This document shows, piece after piece, positions 26,475-35,493 of a stretch of 64,000 nucleotides of DNA; within the stretch, counting starts at the first letter, position 1; every line of letters begins with the position of its first letter. This DNA comes from Vibrio viridaestus (GTDB lineage: Bacteria > Pseudomonadota > Gammaproteobacteria > Enterobacterales > Vibrionaceae). The translations under genes were made by a program, and so were the position numbers. Under the pieces are notes generated by a model. It saw only the letters and a list, made by a program, of their open reading frames with translations, searched no databases and was not told the DNA's origin. The DNA lies in contig NZ_RJVQ01000001.1 of assembly GCF_003856525.1 (NCBI RefSeq), positions 186,001 through 250,000 of the forward strand, read 5' to 3'.

Positions 26475-28337
26475 CTAACTTATTGTCGCGACTTTCTTTT
26501 CCTTGTGATGTTCTAAAGGTTCATCCTCTTGAGTCAGTGTGATTTTTTTGTCATTGAGAAAACAAGCTGCTAGTGCTCTATCACCACGACTGGTCAACGT
26601 TGGGTTCTCTTTTTCACATCGATCATGAGCGTGCGGACAACGACTTCTAAATGCGCAACCTGCAGGCAAGTCGATCGGGTTTGGTGGCTCACCCTCTAAC
26701 AAACATTCTTTCGGATCGTAGCGTCGTTTTTCCAATGTTGGGGCCGCCGAAAGCAGTGCTCTTGAGTACGGATGACCTGGGTCAAAGAAAAGCCTTTCGT
26801 TTGGCGCCACTTCAACCGTTTCTCCCAAATACATTACGGCGATACGCGAACACACGCGTCGAACCATCGCGAGATCGTGAGAAATATAGATGTAGGTGAA
26901 GCCATGTTGCTTCTGTAGTTTCTCGAATAGCTCCAGTAATTTACCCTGCTCAGTTTGGTCAAGCGCAGAAAGCGTCTCGTCCATAATCAGCAGTTTGGGC
27001 TCAAGAATCATCGCCCTACCAACGTTAAGACGCTGGCGTTGTCCCGCACTCAAACCGTTAGGCAGTTCGTGATATAGATGCTCAGGAAGACCAACTTCAC
27101 GCATAACTTCGAGTGCCTTTTCCTTACGCTCCTTTTTATTCCCCAACTTATGAATAATCAGTGGCTCTTCAAGGATAGCGCCGATTGACGTTTGAGGTGG
27201 CAATGAACCATAAGGGTCCTGAAGCACTAACTGAAAGGAACGACGTAGCTCGCGTAATCTCGCCTGCGAGCAGTTGAACGTAATATCCTCACCATCGAAC
27301 AAAATCTGCCCCTGGTCTGGTTTCTCAAGTCCAGTTAGCAAACGCATTAATGAGGATTTACCACAACCAGACTCACCCACAAGACCAAAGTTATCACCCT
27401 GATACACATCGAAATCGACATTACGTACAGCCTGAACAACCGATTTAGACCCATTTCGGTTTTGCACCGTATAGGACTTACCCACACCGCGTACCGACAT
27501 AATCGGCTTATCACTTTTCGACTGTTTTTTCACTTCAATCGAGCTATCCCACAGTTTGGGTAACTCTTTGATTAACGCCTGCGTGTAATGATGAGTCGGT
27601 GCGTTAACCAATTTTTCCGGTGTTTGTAGTTCCACGACTCTTCCCTGATTGAGTACAAGTACACTATCGGAAGCGTCACATGCCACGGGTAACGAAGAAC
27701 AAATAAACAGAATCGCTGTATTAAACTTATCATTTAGATCGCGCATCAATTTAAGAATCTGTGCAGCTACCGTCACATCCAGAGGTTGGGTAATATTATC
27801 TGCAACCAATAATGCGGGATCCGAAAGCAATGCATCGACGATCATCACACGTTGCATCATCCCGCCAGAATACTGCATTGGGTACTCATCAAATCGGCTT
27901 TTAGCAGCTGGAATACGCACCGCTTCAAGCAGTTCTATGGCTTTCTGTTTAGCCTCCGCCCCTTTTACATCAGGACAAACTGCGATTAACTTTTCGACTA
28001 ACTGAGCACCAACAGTCATAGTTGGATCAAGCGCTCCAGCAGGGTTACCCCCAACGTACGCGATGTCTTTACCTGCCAGCTTTGATGCTGACTTCGGGTC
28101 ATCCAGCAAGTTACTCCCACGAAAAATCACTTCGCCAGAGTTCACAGATAAAGTAGATGGAAGCCAACTAACAATCGTTTTCGCCAATACGGTTTTACCC
28201 GCACCACTCTCGCCAATGACAGAAAGAATCTGACCTGGATTTAGCTCAAAAGACACGTCTTTTAGAATCGTTTTCGAACCGCTGCTTTCATCACTGACGA
28301 CAGTTAGTCCCTTTACTGATAGAAGAGGTTGTTGCAT
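26475..28337 (-). CDS. Fused double ATPase of an oligopeptide-type ABC importer
   Basis: 620 residues: an OppD-like and an OppF-like ATPase in one chain (start ATG 28337, with GGAGG in the end of the permease gene). NBD1: Walker A GESGAGKT (42-49), signature YSGGM (156-160), but Q-loop Gln is Gly97, Walker B Glu is Asn181 (VADNITQ) and switch His is Ser214 (FICSSL). NBD2: Walker A GESGCGKS (321-328), Gln373, signature LSAGQ (429-433), Glu454 and switch His488 (SHDL). A C-terminal Cys-rich OppD/F tail (CAFRSRCPHAHDRC) is present. So only the second half looks fully able to hydrolyse ATP. Drives the two permeases next door. Confidence 0.93.
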   Translation of the reverse strand: MQQPLLSVKGLTVVSDESSGSKTILKDVSFELNPGQILSVIGESGAGKTVLAKTIVSWLPSTLSVNSGEVIFRGSNLLDDPKSASKLAGKDIAYVGGNPAGALDPTMTVGAQLVEKLIAVCPDVKGAEAKQKAIELLEAVRIPAAKSRFDEYPMQYSGGMMQRVMIVDALLSDPALLVADNITQPLDVTVAAQILKLMRDLNDKFNTAILFICSSLPVACDASDSVLVLNQGRVVELQTPEKLVNAPTHHYTQALIKELPKLWDSSIEVKKQSKSDKPIMSVRGVGKSYTVQNRNGSKSVVQAVRNVDFDVYQGDNFGLVGESGCGKSSLMRLLTGLEKPDQGQILFDGEDITFNCSQARLRELRRSFQLVLQDPYGSLPPQTSIGAILEEPLIIHKLGNKKERKEKALEVMREVGLPEHLYHELPNGLSAGQRQRLNVGRAMILEPKLLIMDETLSALDQTEQGKLLELFEKLQKQHGFTYIYISHDLAMVRRVCSRIAVMYLGETVEVAPNERLFFDPGHPYSRALLSAAPTLEKRRYDPKECLLEGEPPNPIDLPAGCAFRSRCPHAHDRCEKENPTLTSRGDRALAACFLNDKKITLTQEDEPLEHHKEKKVATIS

Positions 28338-28338
28338 A

Positions 28339-29256
28339 TTAAGCGCCTCCATAAACACTGTTTCGAGCACGCTCTAATGCTGCGCCCATTAGATTAATAC
28401 TGGTAAGTGTGATAAACAGGAACAGGCCAGGCATCGATGCAATCCACCATGCATTCAATAAGTACTTACGACCATCTGCAATAATGTTGCCAAAAGTAGG
28501 CGTTGGTGGCTGAACACCCAGTCCGATAAAGCCCAACACACTTTCAAATATCATCATGCGAGCGATATCGAGAACCGCAACAAACGCCATTGGTGGCAAA
28601 ACGATAGGCAAAAGCAACATAAACATGATGCGAAAGTCAGTTGCGCCCATAACCAAAGCGCCACGCACATACTCTTTCTTTCGTTCAGACATAATGGTTG
28701 AACGCATTACCCGCGCATAGATAGGCCACCCTGCGAGGCCAAGCACAAGGATAATAGAGGGTATCGTTGGTCTGGAAACACCCAAGATAGTGATCGCCAA
28801 AATAATCATTGGAATGGCAAGCTGAGCGTCGGTAATACGCATTAAAACGGTATCAACTTTGCGTGAGTAATACCCTGCTACCAGACCAATCAATGCACCA
28901 ACAATGAGCATTAGCACCGTTGTGAGCACACCAATAAACAACGAGTAGCGCAAGCCAACCAATGAACGAGACAACATATCCCTGCCAAGTTGGTCAGTCC
29001 CAAGTGGATGCGCCCAAGTCCAGTTTTCCCCCATAAACACGGGTGGTAGTAACTTTTCACGGATCGCTATTTTGGTTGGTTCGATACCGCTTAGCATCGG
29101 ATAGAAAATAGCCGCTAATAACAGTACGACGAAGACAATAAAACCCACTTTGAATTCAGTTGACTTAAACGCGGTACTCCAGATACGAGACACGATTGAA
29201 CGTGCTGCTTTCGGGTTTGACATTGCACCCTGATTGATTACATTAAGTTCAGCCAT
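28339..29256 (-). CDS. ABC importer permease, DppC/OppC type
   Basis: 305 residues. N-terminal membrane helix, then a GTDQLGRDMLSRSLVGLRYSL stretch and the binding-protein-dependent transport inner-membrane domain with the EAA-like loop (YVRGALVMGATDFRIMFMLLLP). Pairs with the DppB-type permease; its gene starts one base within that gene's end (overlap at 29256), so coupling is likely. Its end supplies the ribosome site of the ATPase gene. Confidence 0.93.
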   Translation of the reverse strand: MAELNVINQGAMSNPKAARSIVSRIWSTAFKSTEFKVGFIVFVVLLLAAIFYPMLSGIEPTKIAIREKLLPPVFMGENWTWAHPLGTDQLGRDMLSRSLVGLRYSLFIGVLTTVLMLIVGALIGLVAGYYSRKVDTVLMRITDAQLAIPMIILAITILGVSRPTIPSIILVLGLAGWPIYARVMRSTIMSERKKEYVRGALVMGATDFRIMFMLLLPIVLPPMAFVAVLDIARMMIFESVLGFIGLGVQPPTPTFGNIIADGRKYLLNAWWIASMPGLFLFITLTSINLMGAALERARNSVYGGA

Positions 29257-30236
29257 TAGTAGTCCAACCTTGGATCAATTGCGTTAGAGATAAGGTCTAC
29301 TGCAATGTTAATTAGAACGAATGCTGCAGCAGTCACGATGGCGATACCCTGAATAAGAGGAAAATCCCTTTGCATAACGGCGTTAATAGTTAGCAAACCA
29401 ATACCGGGGTAGTTGAAGATAAATTCCACCACCAGAACGCCACCTAATAGCATAGAGAATTGAACACCAATCATATTCAGAACAGGCACAGAGGCATTTT
29501 TAACGGCGTGTTTAAATATGATTTGTTGTTTTGATAGACCTCGAACCTTGGCGATATCAATAAAGTTTTCCGACATCACTCCCGCAACCGACACCGATAA
29601 AGAACGAATGATGAATGGCGCAAGCTCAATTGCTAACACGAAAGCAGGCAAGATTGTGTATTCAAAACCTTTGTAGCCAACAGCCGGTAATAGCTTGAGA
29701 TTGACGGAGACAATCAACGCGAGAACAATACCTACCCAAAAATTAGGTAAGCTTACGAACATTGAACTGGTATAAAGAGCCAGTTTATCGGGCCATTTAC
29801 CCGGATGAGTACCAGCGCCGATACCAATAGGTACCGCAATGATCAAACCAAATAGCATTGCTAACACTGCAAGTTGAAGCGTTTTGGGTGCTGCGTCTGC
29901 AATCAGGTCTAACACCTCAGCCCGCTCACCACGAGTACTATCATCAAAGCTTGCACCGCCAACCGCAGCGCCATTTGCCGGACGAACAAATGATTGCCCT
30001 AAATCACCCCGTACGACCTTAGACATGTAGTGATAAAATTGCACCGGAATTGGATCTCTAAGTCCCATGTCGGTAGCAATTTGTTCCACCAAAGAATCTG
30101 GTGCCATACCGCCAACCATCAACCTTACCGGGTCGCCTGGGACGACCCTAAGTAAAGTAAAGATGAGTGCTGAAACAATTAAAACGATCAGTAATCCCTG
30201 ACTCAATCGTCTCAGTAGAAATCTAAAAATAAACAT
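29256..30236 (-). CDS. ABC importer permease, DppB/OppB type
   Basis: 326 residues with six predicted helices. The N-terminal LRRLSQGLLIVLIVSALIF and PGDPVRLMVGG are typical of DppB/OppB, and the EAA loop reads IDIAKVRGLSKQQIIFKHAVKNA in pieces. It lies 52 bases after the binding-protein gene on the same strand and overlaps the DppC-type gene by one base. Confidence 0.93.
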   Translation of the reverse strand: MFIFRFLLRRLSQGLLIVLIVSALIFTLLRVVPGDPVRLMVGGMAPDSLVEQIATDMGLRDPIPVQFYHYMSKVVRGDLGQSFVRPANGAAVGGASFDDSTRGERAEVLDLIADAAPKTLQLAVLAMLFGLIIAVPIGIGAGTHPGKWPDKLALYTSSMFVSLPNFWVGIVLALIVSVNLKLLPAVGYKGFEYTILPAFVLAIELAPFIIRSLSVSVAGVMSENFIDIAKVRGLSKQQIIFKHAVKNASVPVLNMIGVQFSMLLGGVLVVEFIFNYPGIGLLTINAVMQRDFPLIQGIAIVTAAAFVLINIAVDLISNAIDPRLDY

Positions 30237-30288
30237 ACATTGCCCTTTATTTCTGATTTGCTTCTTTACTAAATAAATACTTTCGACG

Positions 30289-31863
30289 TTAAACGACGGA
30301 AGTATCAGTTGCGTTCATGAGGCCGTCTGGGTAGAAAAACAGACCATCTACATCTTTGCGCATTGCATGAATCATTACCGAAGTAAACAGAGATAAAGCA
30401 GGCGCTTTATCTGCAAGCATCGGCATGAGGTTGGTTTGCAACGACTTCTTACGTTCTTCCAAAGAAGGGGCATCTCTTTCTTCATCCAGTGCTTTATCAA
30501 TTTCTGGATCAACAATGCCGCAGATACGTTTAGAGCTGGAATGGAAATGCGCGCGAAGTACCAAGTCAGGCTCAGGAGAACCAGGCGACCAACCGCAGTC
30601 AACCATATGACCAGGGCCACCTCCCGGACGGTCGTACAAGCGTTCATTCCACGCTGCAACCTCCATCACGTTCAGTTCCACTGGGAAACCTTGCTCTTGC
30701 AGCATGGCAGTAATAACTTCGCCATACTCTTTTGTTTTAGGATAGAAACCAGTAGAGGTTAGATACTCGAGTTTTGGTAAACCTTCACCATTCGGGAAGC
30801 CAGCCTCAGCCAGCAATCGCTGACATTCCTCTGGGTTGTACTCTGGATAATTTTCTAAATCGATATAGCCAAATTTTATCGGTGAAACAAAGTTCTTTGA
30901 TTCACTTCCAGCGTCCCCGAGCAGTTCGAGAATAGTGCTACGATCAATTGCATGACAGGCTGCACGACGAACGCGCCAGTCATTGAAAGGTGGTTTAGAG
31001 CAACGGAAGAACAAGTATTTGTTTTCAACAGATAGAACTTTAGAAATTTTAATATCGTCTTTAGCACTTAGTGTTTCTACCTGCTCTGGCTCCAAACGCT
31101 CAATCACGTCGGCTTCACCGCTCATAAGCGATAACATGCGTGTCGTTGCGTCACCAGTAAAGACGTAATCAACACCAGGTACTTTCGGCGCACCAGCGTA
31201 GTAGCCAGGGTTAGCTAACAGACGAGTAGTGTTCCCTTTCTGTTCGCCAAACGTAAATGGACCAGTTCCGTTCAAACGTTGAGTCAGTGGACCACCAGTG
31301 CCTTTAGCGATATCCGCTGCGGACATGATTGGAATATAAGAAGCTAGGAATAAAAATAGTCCGGCACCGTAGCCGCCTTTCGATGTATCAAAAATCACCG
31401 TGTGCTCATCAGGTGTTTCGACATCAAAAGTATCTGGCCCTCCGGGAAAACTCTGTCTTGGTCGATCAAGACGAGACGCATATTTAAATGTGGCCTTAAT
31501 ATCTTCAGAAGTAAAAGGTCGTCCATCATGGAATTTAACCCCTTTACGAAGAGTAAACTTGATTTTGTGCGCGTCGATTTGATCGTAAGCTGTTGCTAGA
31601 TCATAAACGACTTCCTCTGGATTATTCGGTCTCATCGGAGAACGAATAAGAAATCCCATCACAAAGCCTTCGATTGTAGATTGAGATAAGGTTGTATGTG
31701 CAGTTGGATCCCAGTTACCTGTTATATTTTCTGCCGATAAAAACACCATTGTTTTCTGCTTAGCAGCAAAGGCTGACGATATAAAAAAGTTTGGGTTAAC
31801 ACTTGCGACTCCGGCTAGCCCCATCGTGGCTATTCCAGAACGTAAAAACGACCTTCTATCCAT
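30289..31863 (-). CDS. ABC importer substrate-binding protein with Tat signal (SBP family 5)
   Basis: 524 residues. The N-terminus DRRSFLRSGIATMGLAG carries a twin-arginine motif (R-R-S-F-L) and a mildly hydrophobic region ending at AFA near residue 33, so export is expected by the Tat route, unusual for this family. The body is solute-binding family 5 (HDGRPFTSEDIKATFKYA; NGTGPFTF; RVRRAACHAIDRSTILE). Family 5 binds peptides and other amides, nickel or opines. First gene of the operon that ends with tatABC. Ribosome site GGAG precedes the ATG. Confidence 0.93.
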   Translation of the reverse strand: MDRRSFLRSGIATMGLAGVASVNPNFFISSAFAAKQKTMVFLSAENITGNWDPTAHTTLSQSTIEGFVMGFLIRSPMRPNNPEEVVYDLATAYDQIDAHKIKFTLRKGVKFHDGRPFTSEDIKATFKYASRLDRPRQSFPGGPDTFDVETPDEHTVIFDTSKGGYGAGLFLFLASYIPIMSAADIAKGTGGPLTQRLNGTGPFTFGEQKGNTTRLLANPGYYAGAPKVPGVDYVFTGDATTRMLSLMSGEADVIERLEPEQVETLSAKDDIKISKVLSVENKYLFFRCSKPPFNDWRVRRAACHAIDRSTILELLGDAGSESKNFVSPIKFGYIDLENYPEYNPEECQRLLAEAGFPNGEGLPKLEYLTSTGFYPKTKEYGEVITAMLQEQGFPVELNVMEVAAWNERLYDRPGGGPGHMVDCGWSPGSPEPDLVLRAHFHSSSKRICGIVDPEIDKALDEERDAPSLEERKKSLQTNLMPMLADKAPALSLFTSVMIHAMRKDVDGLFFYPDGLMNATDTSVV

Positions 31864-32250
31864 CTATCTCTCCTTCCATGTAATACTTGTTCGTTTCAAT
31901 TAACCAAACTCACACAATTCATCCTATTCGTGTTGATTGGCAAATAGTGACAAGCAAATGTGCTTTCACTTGCATTTACACATAGCACCAACCATGCCAA
32001 CTTCAACAAAAATATATTTTTTCTTTACAATTCAATAATTAATCGAAATAACAACGACAGGAACCCATTCTTTTGTTGCATTTATGTGCACAATTATGGG
32101 TATTAAACTGATCAAAATGGTGCGAAATACAAATTATTGTTGTTTTATGTTGCTTTTTGTTGCATTTGAATGAGAGGTGTGACTAAAATGCACACAACGA
32201 CGCAAAGTATGCGCATAGTCACGTCTTAATGACATAAAAGGGAGAGAGAG
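31864..32250. promoter_or_regulatory. Divergent control region of the uptake operon and phospho-lyase-like gene
   Basis: 387 bases, no gene. It holds a 13-base direct repeat TTTTGTTGCATTT at 32071-32083 and 32155-32167. The two copies are exactly 84 bases apart, which is eight helical turns, a spacing suited to a looping regulator. The AT-rich left part lies ahead of the binding-protein gene. The aminotransferase-type gene has GGGAGAGAG before its ATG. Confidence 0.55.
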
Positions 32251-33591
32251 ATGGCGACCTTATCAACAATAATGGATACAAATAGTTTTCGTCCTGAGCA
32301 TAGGGACATGCTCAGTGACGATATAAGTAAGCTAACGGATAAAAGAGAAAAAGTTCTGGGTAATTCTTATAGACTGTTTTATCGCAATCCAGTTCATCTG
32401 GTTAAAGGTAAAGGCCAATATTTATGGGATGCATCAGGTCGTAAGTACCTTGACGTTTACAATAACGTTGCCAGTATTGGTCACTGTCACCCCGCTGTTA
32501 TTGAAGCAGTAAACCAGCAAATGCAAGAAATCAATACACACACGCGCTATTTACATGAACGAATTCTTGATTACTCAGAGTCCATTTTGGAAACAGTACC
32601 TAGTGCTGTAAATAAAGCGATGTATATGTGTACTGGTTCTGAAGCCAACGATCTAGCAATGCGTGTTGCTCGTGCTTATACCGGAGGTACAGGCATTATC
32701 GTAACTCAAGAGGCCTATCACGGAACCAGTGAACTTACTTCTGGAGCCTCGCCAGCGCTCGGTACAGGACAAGCCCTAGCCTCAACCACAAGATTAGTGC
32801 AGGCCCCTGATCCATATCGAGTAAAAACCGATAATATGGCGGCTTGGTTTGCGAACGAAATACAAAAGCAAATCGATGATATGGCAGCTCATGGCATTAA
32901 GTTCGCTGGATTTATGGCCGATTCTATTTTCTCTTCTGATGGTGTACTACCTGGAGAAAAGGGATTCATGCAAGCTGCAATTGATACCGTCCATAAAAAT
33001 GGCGGCGTATTCATCGCAGACGAAGTTCAACCTGGTTTTGGTCGTACGGGTGACGCATTCTGGGGATTTGCTCGACATGGTTTAGTGCCAGATATGGTAA
33101 CGTTAGGTAAGCCAATGGGTAACGGCATTCCAGTTTCCGGTCTTCTTGCCAAAGACGATGTTTTGGCCTCGTTCAGCGATCACATTCCTTATTTTAATAC
33201 CTTTGGTGGTAACCCGGTTTCAATGGCGGCGGCTCAGGCTGTACTTAAGGTTATCAAAGAAGAAAAACTTCAGGAACACAGCCAGAAAGTTGGGGCTACG
33301 CTTTTAAATGAACTAAAACATCTTGAGAAAACGTACGACTGTGTTGGTAATGTACGTGGCGCTGGTCTATTTATTGGCTTTGAATTTGTGACCAATAAAG
33401 ACGACAAAACACCGGATCGTTCCCTCGCTCTCGATTCACTTGAAGTACTGCGCGAAGAAGGCATTCTAACGTCTGTCGCTGGACCTCATGGTAACGTACT
33501 GAAATTACGCCCGACACTCGCGTTTCAAGAACACGATATAGACTGGCTTGTCAGTTCGCTAGAGAAAACCATCAAAACGTTGCGCCCATAA
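32251..33591 (+). CDS. Class III PLP-dependent enzyme of the phospho-lyase-like (AGXT2L) group
   Basis: 446 residues, fold type I. PLP Lys287 in TLGKPMGNG, Asp257 in FIADEVQPGFGRTG, and the phosphate-cup region CTGSEAND (127-134). The stretch NNVASIGHCHPAVIEA and NTHTRYLHERI (95-105) resembles ethanolamine-phosphate and 5-phosphohydroxylysine phospho-lyases rather than ordinary omega-aminotransferases. Those enzymes eliminate phosphate and ammonia from phosphorylated amino alcohols. The divergent operon has two kinase-like genes, which fits that chemistry. An omega-aminotransferase remains possible. Confidence 0.87.
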   Translation: MATLSTIMDTNSFRPEHRDMLSDDISKLTDKREKVLGNSYRLFYRNPVHLVKGKGQYLWDASGRKYLDVYNNVASIGHCHPAVIEAVNQQMQEINTHTRYLHERILDYSESILETVPSAVNKAMYMCTGSEANDLAMRVARAYTGGTGIIVTQEAYHGTSELTSGASPALGTGQALASTTRLVQAPDPYRVKTDNMAAWFANEIQKQIDDMAAHGIKFAGFMADSIFSSDGVLPGEKGFMQAAIDTVHKNGGVFIADEVQPGFGRTGDAFWGFARHGLVPDMVTLGKPMGNGIPVSGLLAKDDVLASFSDHIPYFNTFGGNPVSMAAAQAVLKVIKEEKLQEHSQKVGATLLNELKHLEKTYDCVGNVRGAGLFIGFEFVTNKDDKTPDRSLALDSLEVLREEGILTSVAGPHGNVLKLRPTLAFQEHDIDWLVSSLEKTIKTLRP

Positions 33592-33624
33592 GCGTAACTT
33601 TATGAAAATTGTAAGACGTGAAGA

Positions 33625-33658
33625 TGGTAATAACGTTCTTTTTGGTGCGTTATTACCA
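33625..33658 (+). terminator. Perfect 11-bp hairpin between phospho-lyase-like gene and deoR-type gene
   Basis: TGGTAATAACG pairs with CGTTATTACCA around a 12-base loop. The overlapping TTTGGT / ACCAAA (33641-33660) can form an alternative stem, so two structures compete. No T run. It may be an attenuator or a 3' end structure. Confidence 0.45.
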
Positions 33659-33810
33659 AATAAGACATGACGGCCTCACAGTACACTGTGTAATTTAATT
33701 AGACTCAATGTGTAATTATTGGTAGTTTACTCACCTTAAGTGGGGTTTACGTTTTATTCCTATGCCTCACAATAATGATAATGGTCAAAGGTTATGGAGT
33801 AATTAGACCT

Positions 33811-34626
33811 ATGTGGACGCACGAACGACACAATGAAATCGTCAGCCGAATTTCTGTCACAGGGAAAATATCAACGAATGATTTGGTTGATGGACTCTCC
33901 GTATCCAGAGAAACGGTTCGACGAGACCTATTAGAACTAGAGCAACAAGGCGTCGTGCAGAGAGTTCATGGAGGTGCGGTACTGATAAAATCAGTAAAAG
34001 CAGAACCATCCACTTCAATTAAAACACCTCTGCCCCATCAAGAAACACCATCAGAAAGCCGATTTGAACAACGATTAAAAGAAAAAGTTGCAGAAAAAGA
34101 AGCGATATCCAAACTCGCTTGCCAGCTTATTGAAGATGGTTCAGCCATATTTATTGACGCAGGAACCACGACTTTAACGTTTGCAAATACGCTCATTCAA
34201 TCAGCCAATCGCCTTAAAATTATGACCAACTCAATTGGAATAGCTGGAATTCTAAGCACAAAACCAGATTTCGAAGTGTTGCTTTTAGGCGGTATTCCAA
34301 ATGCAGAAGTAAACGCAACTTACGGTGAATTAACCCTATCTGATATCGATCGGTTTCGCGCAGATTACGCGATAATATCACCAGTTGGTGCACACAGTGT
34401 CTATGGATTCTCGAGTTATCATCTGCGTGAAGCGGAAGTAGCACGTGCCATGATGAATCACGCGAATCAACGCATTATTCTGGCCCATGCTGATAAACTT
34501 GGTGTGCAAAGCCGGGTAAAAATATGCTCTCCAGAGTATATTGACCACCTTGTTATCGATGAAACCGACGATCCGGATTTGGATTTCCCCCGTTGCCAGA
34601 TCCACAAAGCCATTGTTCAGGCCTGA
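33811..34626 (+). CDS. DeoR-family transcriptional repressor
   Basis: 271 residues from ATG 33811 (a longer frame from 33775 lacks a ribosome site). N-terminal DeoR helix-turn-helix (RHNEIVSRISVTGKISTNDLVDGLSVSRETVRRDLLELE in pieces) and a C-terminal sugar-phosphate isomerase-like sensor (IDAGTTTLTFA; LLGG). DeoR proteins often sense phosphorylated intermediates, which fits a kinase pathway. It lies 219 bases after the phospho-lyase-like gene and could govern both arms of the locus. Confidence 0.9.
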   Translation: MWTHERHNEIVSRISVTGKISTNDLVDGLSVSRETVRRDLLELEQQGVVQRVHGGAVLIKSVKAEPSTSIKTPLPHQETPSESRFEQRLKEKVAEKEAISKLACQLIEDGSAIFIDAGTTTLTFANTLIQSANRLKIMTNSIGIAGILSTKPDFEVLLLGGIPNAEVNATYGELTLSDIDRFRADYAIISPVGAHSVYGFSSYHLREAEVARAMMNHANQRIILAHADKLGVQSRVKICSPEYIDHLVIDETDDPDLDFPRCQIHKAIVQA

Positions 34627-34655
34627 TACTATCTATCCAAACTAACAGCGGATTT

Positions 34656-35405
34656 CTATGACAGGATCTGCTGTTCTATTTCTGATTTCGTTTTCATTAA
34701 TTCAGTCAAATACCAATCTTTATTCTCATAGTATCTGAGCGCAGGAATACCCATAGATACTGCATAAATCGCATTGTGGCCACAATTGATAGCAAAGCCC
34801 AAACCGCAAACACCTAATGCATGCTCTTCCGAATCAATCGCGAAGCCTCGTTTCTTAATATTATCGATGACTTCGATAAGCTGAACATGGCTGGTAATCG
34901 TGTTTTGCGTTTTCTGCTCTAATCCGTTGGTTAATACAGCATAGAGTTGCTCTTGCGTGAGTTGAGCTAACATCGCTTTTCCATGAGCAGTCGTATTGAT
35001 AGGAAAAGCCGTGCCTATCGGTGATACAACACGCAGCTCGTAATCCGATGGGTATTGATCCACCGAAACCGCGTAAGAACCTCGATATACAGATACATCA
35101 ATGGTTTCTCTTGTTCTGCGCCCCAGAGCTTCTATCGCTGGACGCGCAACAGTCACAAAATCAGTATGTGCAGCTGTTGCCAATGCAAGTAATGCGGGCC
35201 CAAGTCTAACCCCCTCCTCATGGTGGATAACCAACTGCTCTTCTTCCAAAGAAGCAACCAGCCGGTGAACCGTCGAACGAGGTAAATCTGTTTGCCTTGC
35301 AAGCATCGTGATCGTCACGCCTTCTTTATGCATCGCAAGGATATTCAAAATTTTAGCTGTGCGGGCAATAACTTGCGTTCCGCCCTTCTCTGGCTGCTTT
35401 TCCAT
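34656..35405 (-). CDS. IclR-family transcriptional regulator
   Basis: 249 residues from ATG 35405, chosen for GAGAGGG five bases upstream. IclR winged helix (RTAKILNILAMHKEGVTITMLARQTDLPRSTVHRLVASL in pieces) and effector domain (DVSVYRGSYAVSVDQYPS; TTAHGKAMLAQL; GVCGLGFAI). Convergent with the deoR-type gene, divergent from an MFS carrier, with a GTCCRC-N3-GYGGAC palindrome between. Confidence 0.92.
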   Translation of the reverse strand: MEKQPEKGGTQVIARTAKILNILAMHKEGVTITMLARQTDLPRSTVHRLVASLEEEQLVIHHEEGVRLGPALLALATAAHTDFVTVARPAIEALGRRTRETIDVSVYRGSYAVSVDQYPSDYELRVVSPIGTAFPINTTAHGKAMLAQLTQEQLYAVLTNGLEQKTQNTITSHVQLIEVIDNIKKRGFAIDSEEHALGVCGLGFAINCGHNAIYAVSMGIPALRYYENKDWYLTELMKTKSEIEQQILS

Positions 35406-35493
35406 AAAAGCCCTCTCCCTAAAGGGTTCATTAAGCATCGATTGACATTAACTCGGATTAAACCCAATAATATAACCACATAACAAACACCTC

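Noticed and set aside
32178-32200. GTGTG ... CACAC inverted repeat before the phospho-lyase-like gene as a CRP site
   Set aside because: Spacing does not fit TGTGA-N6-TCACA; the right half-site does not match.
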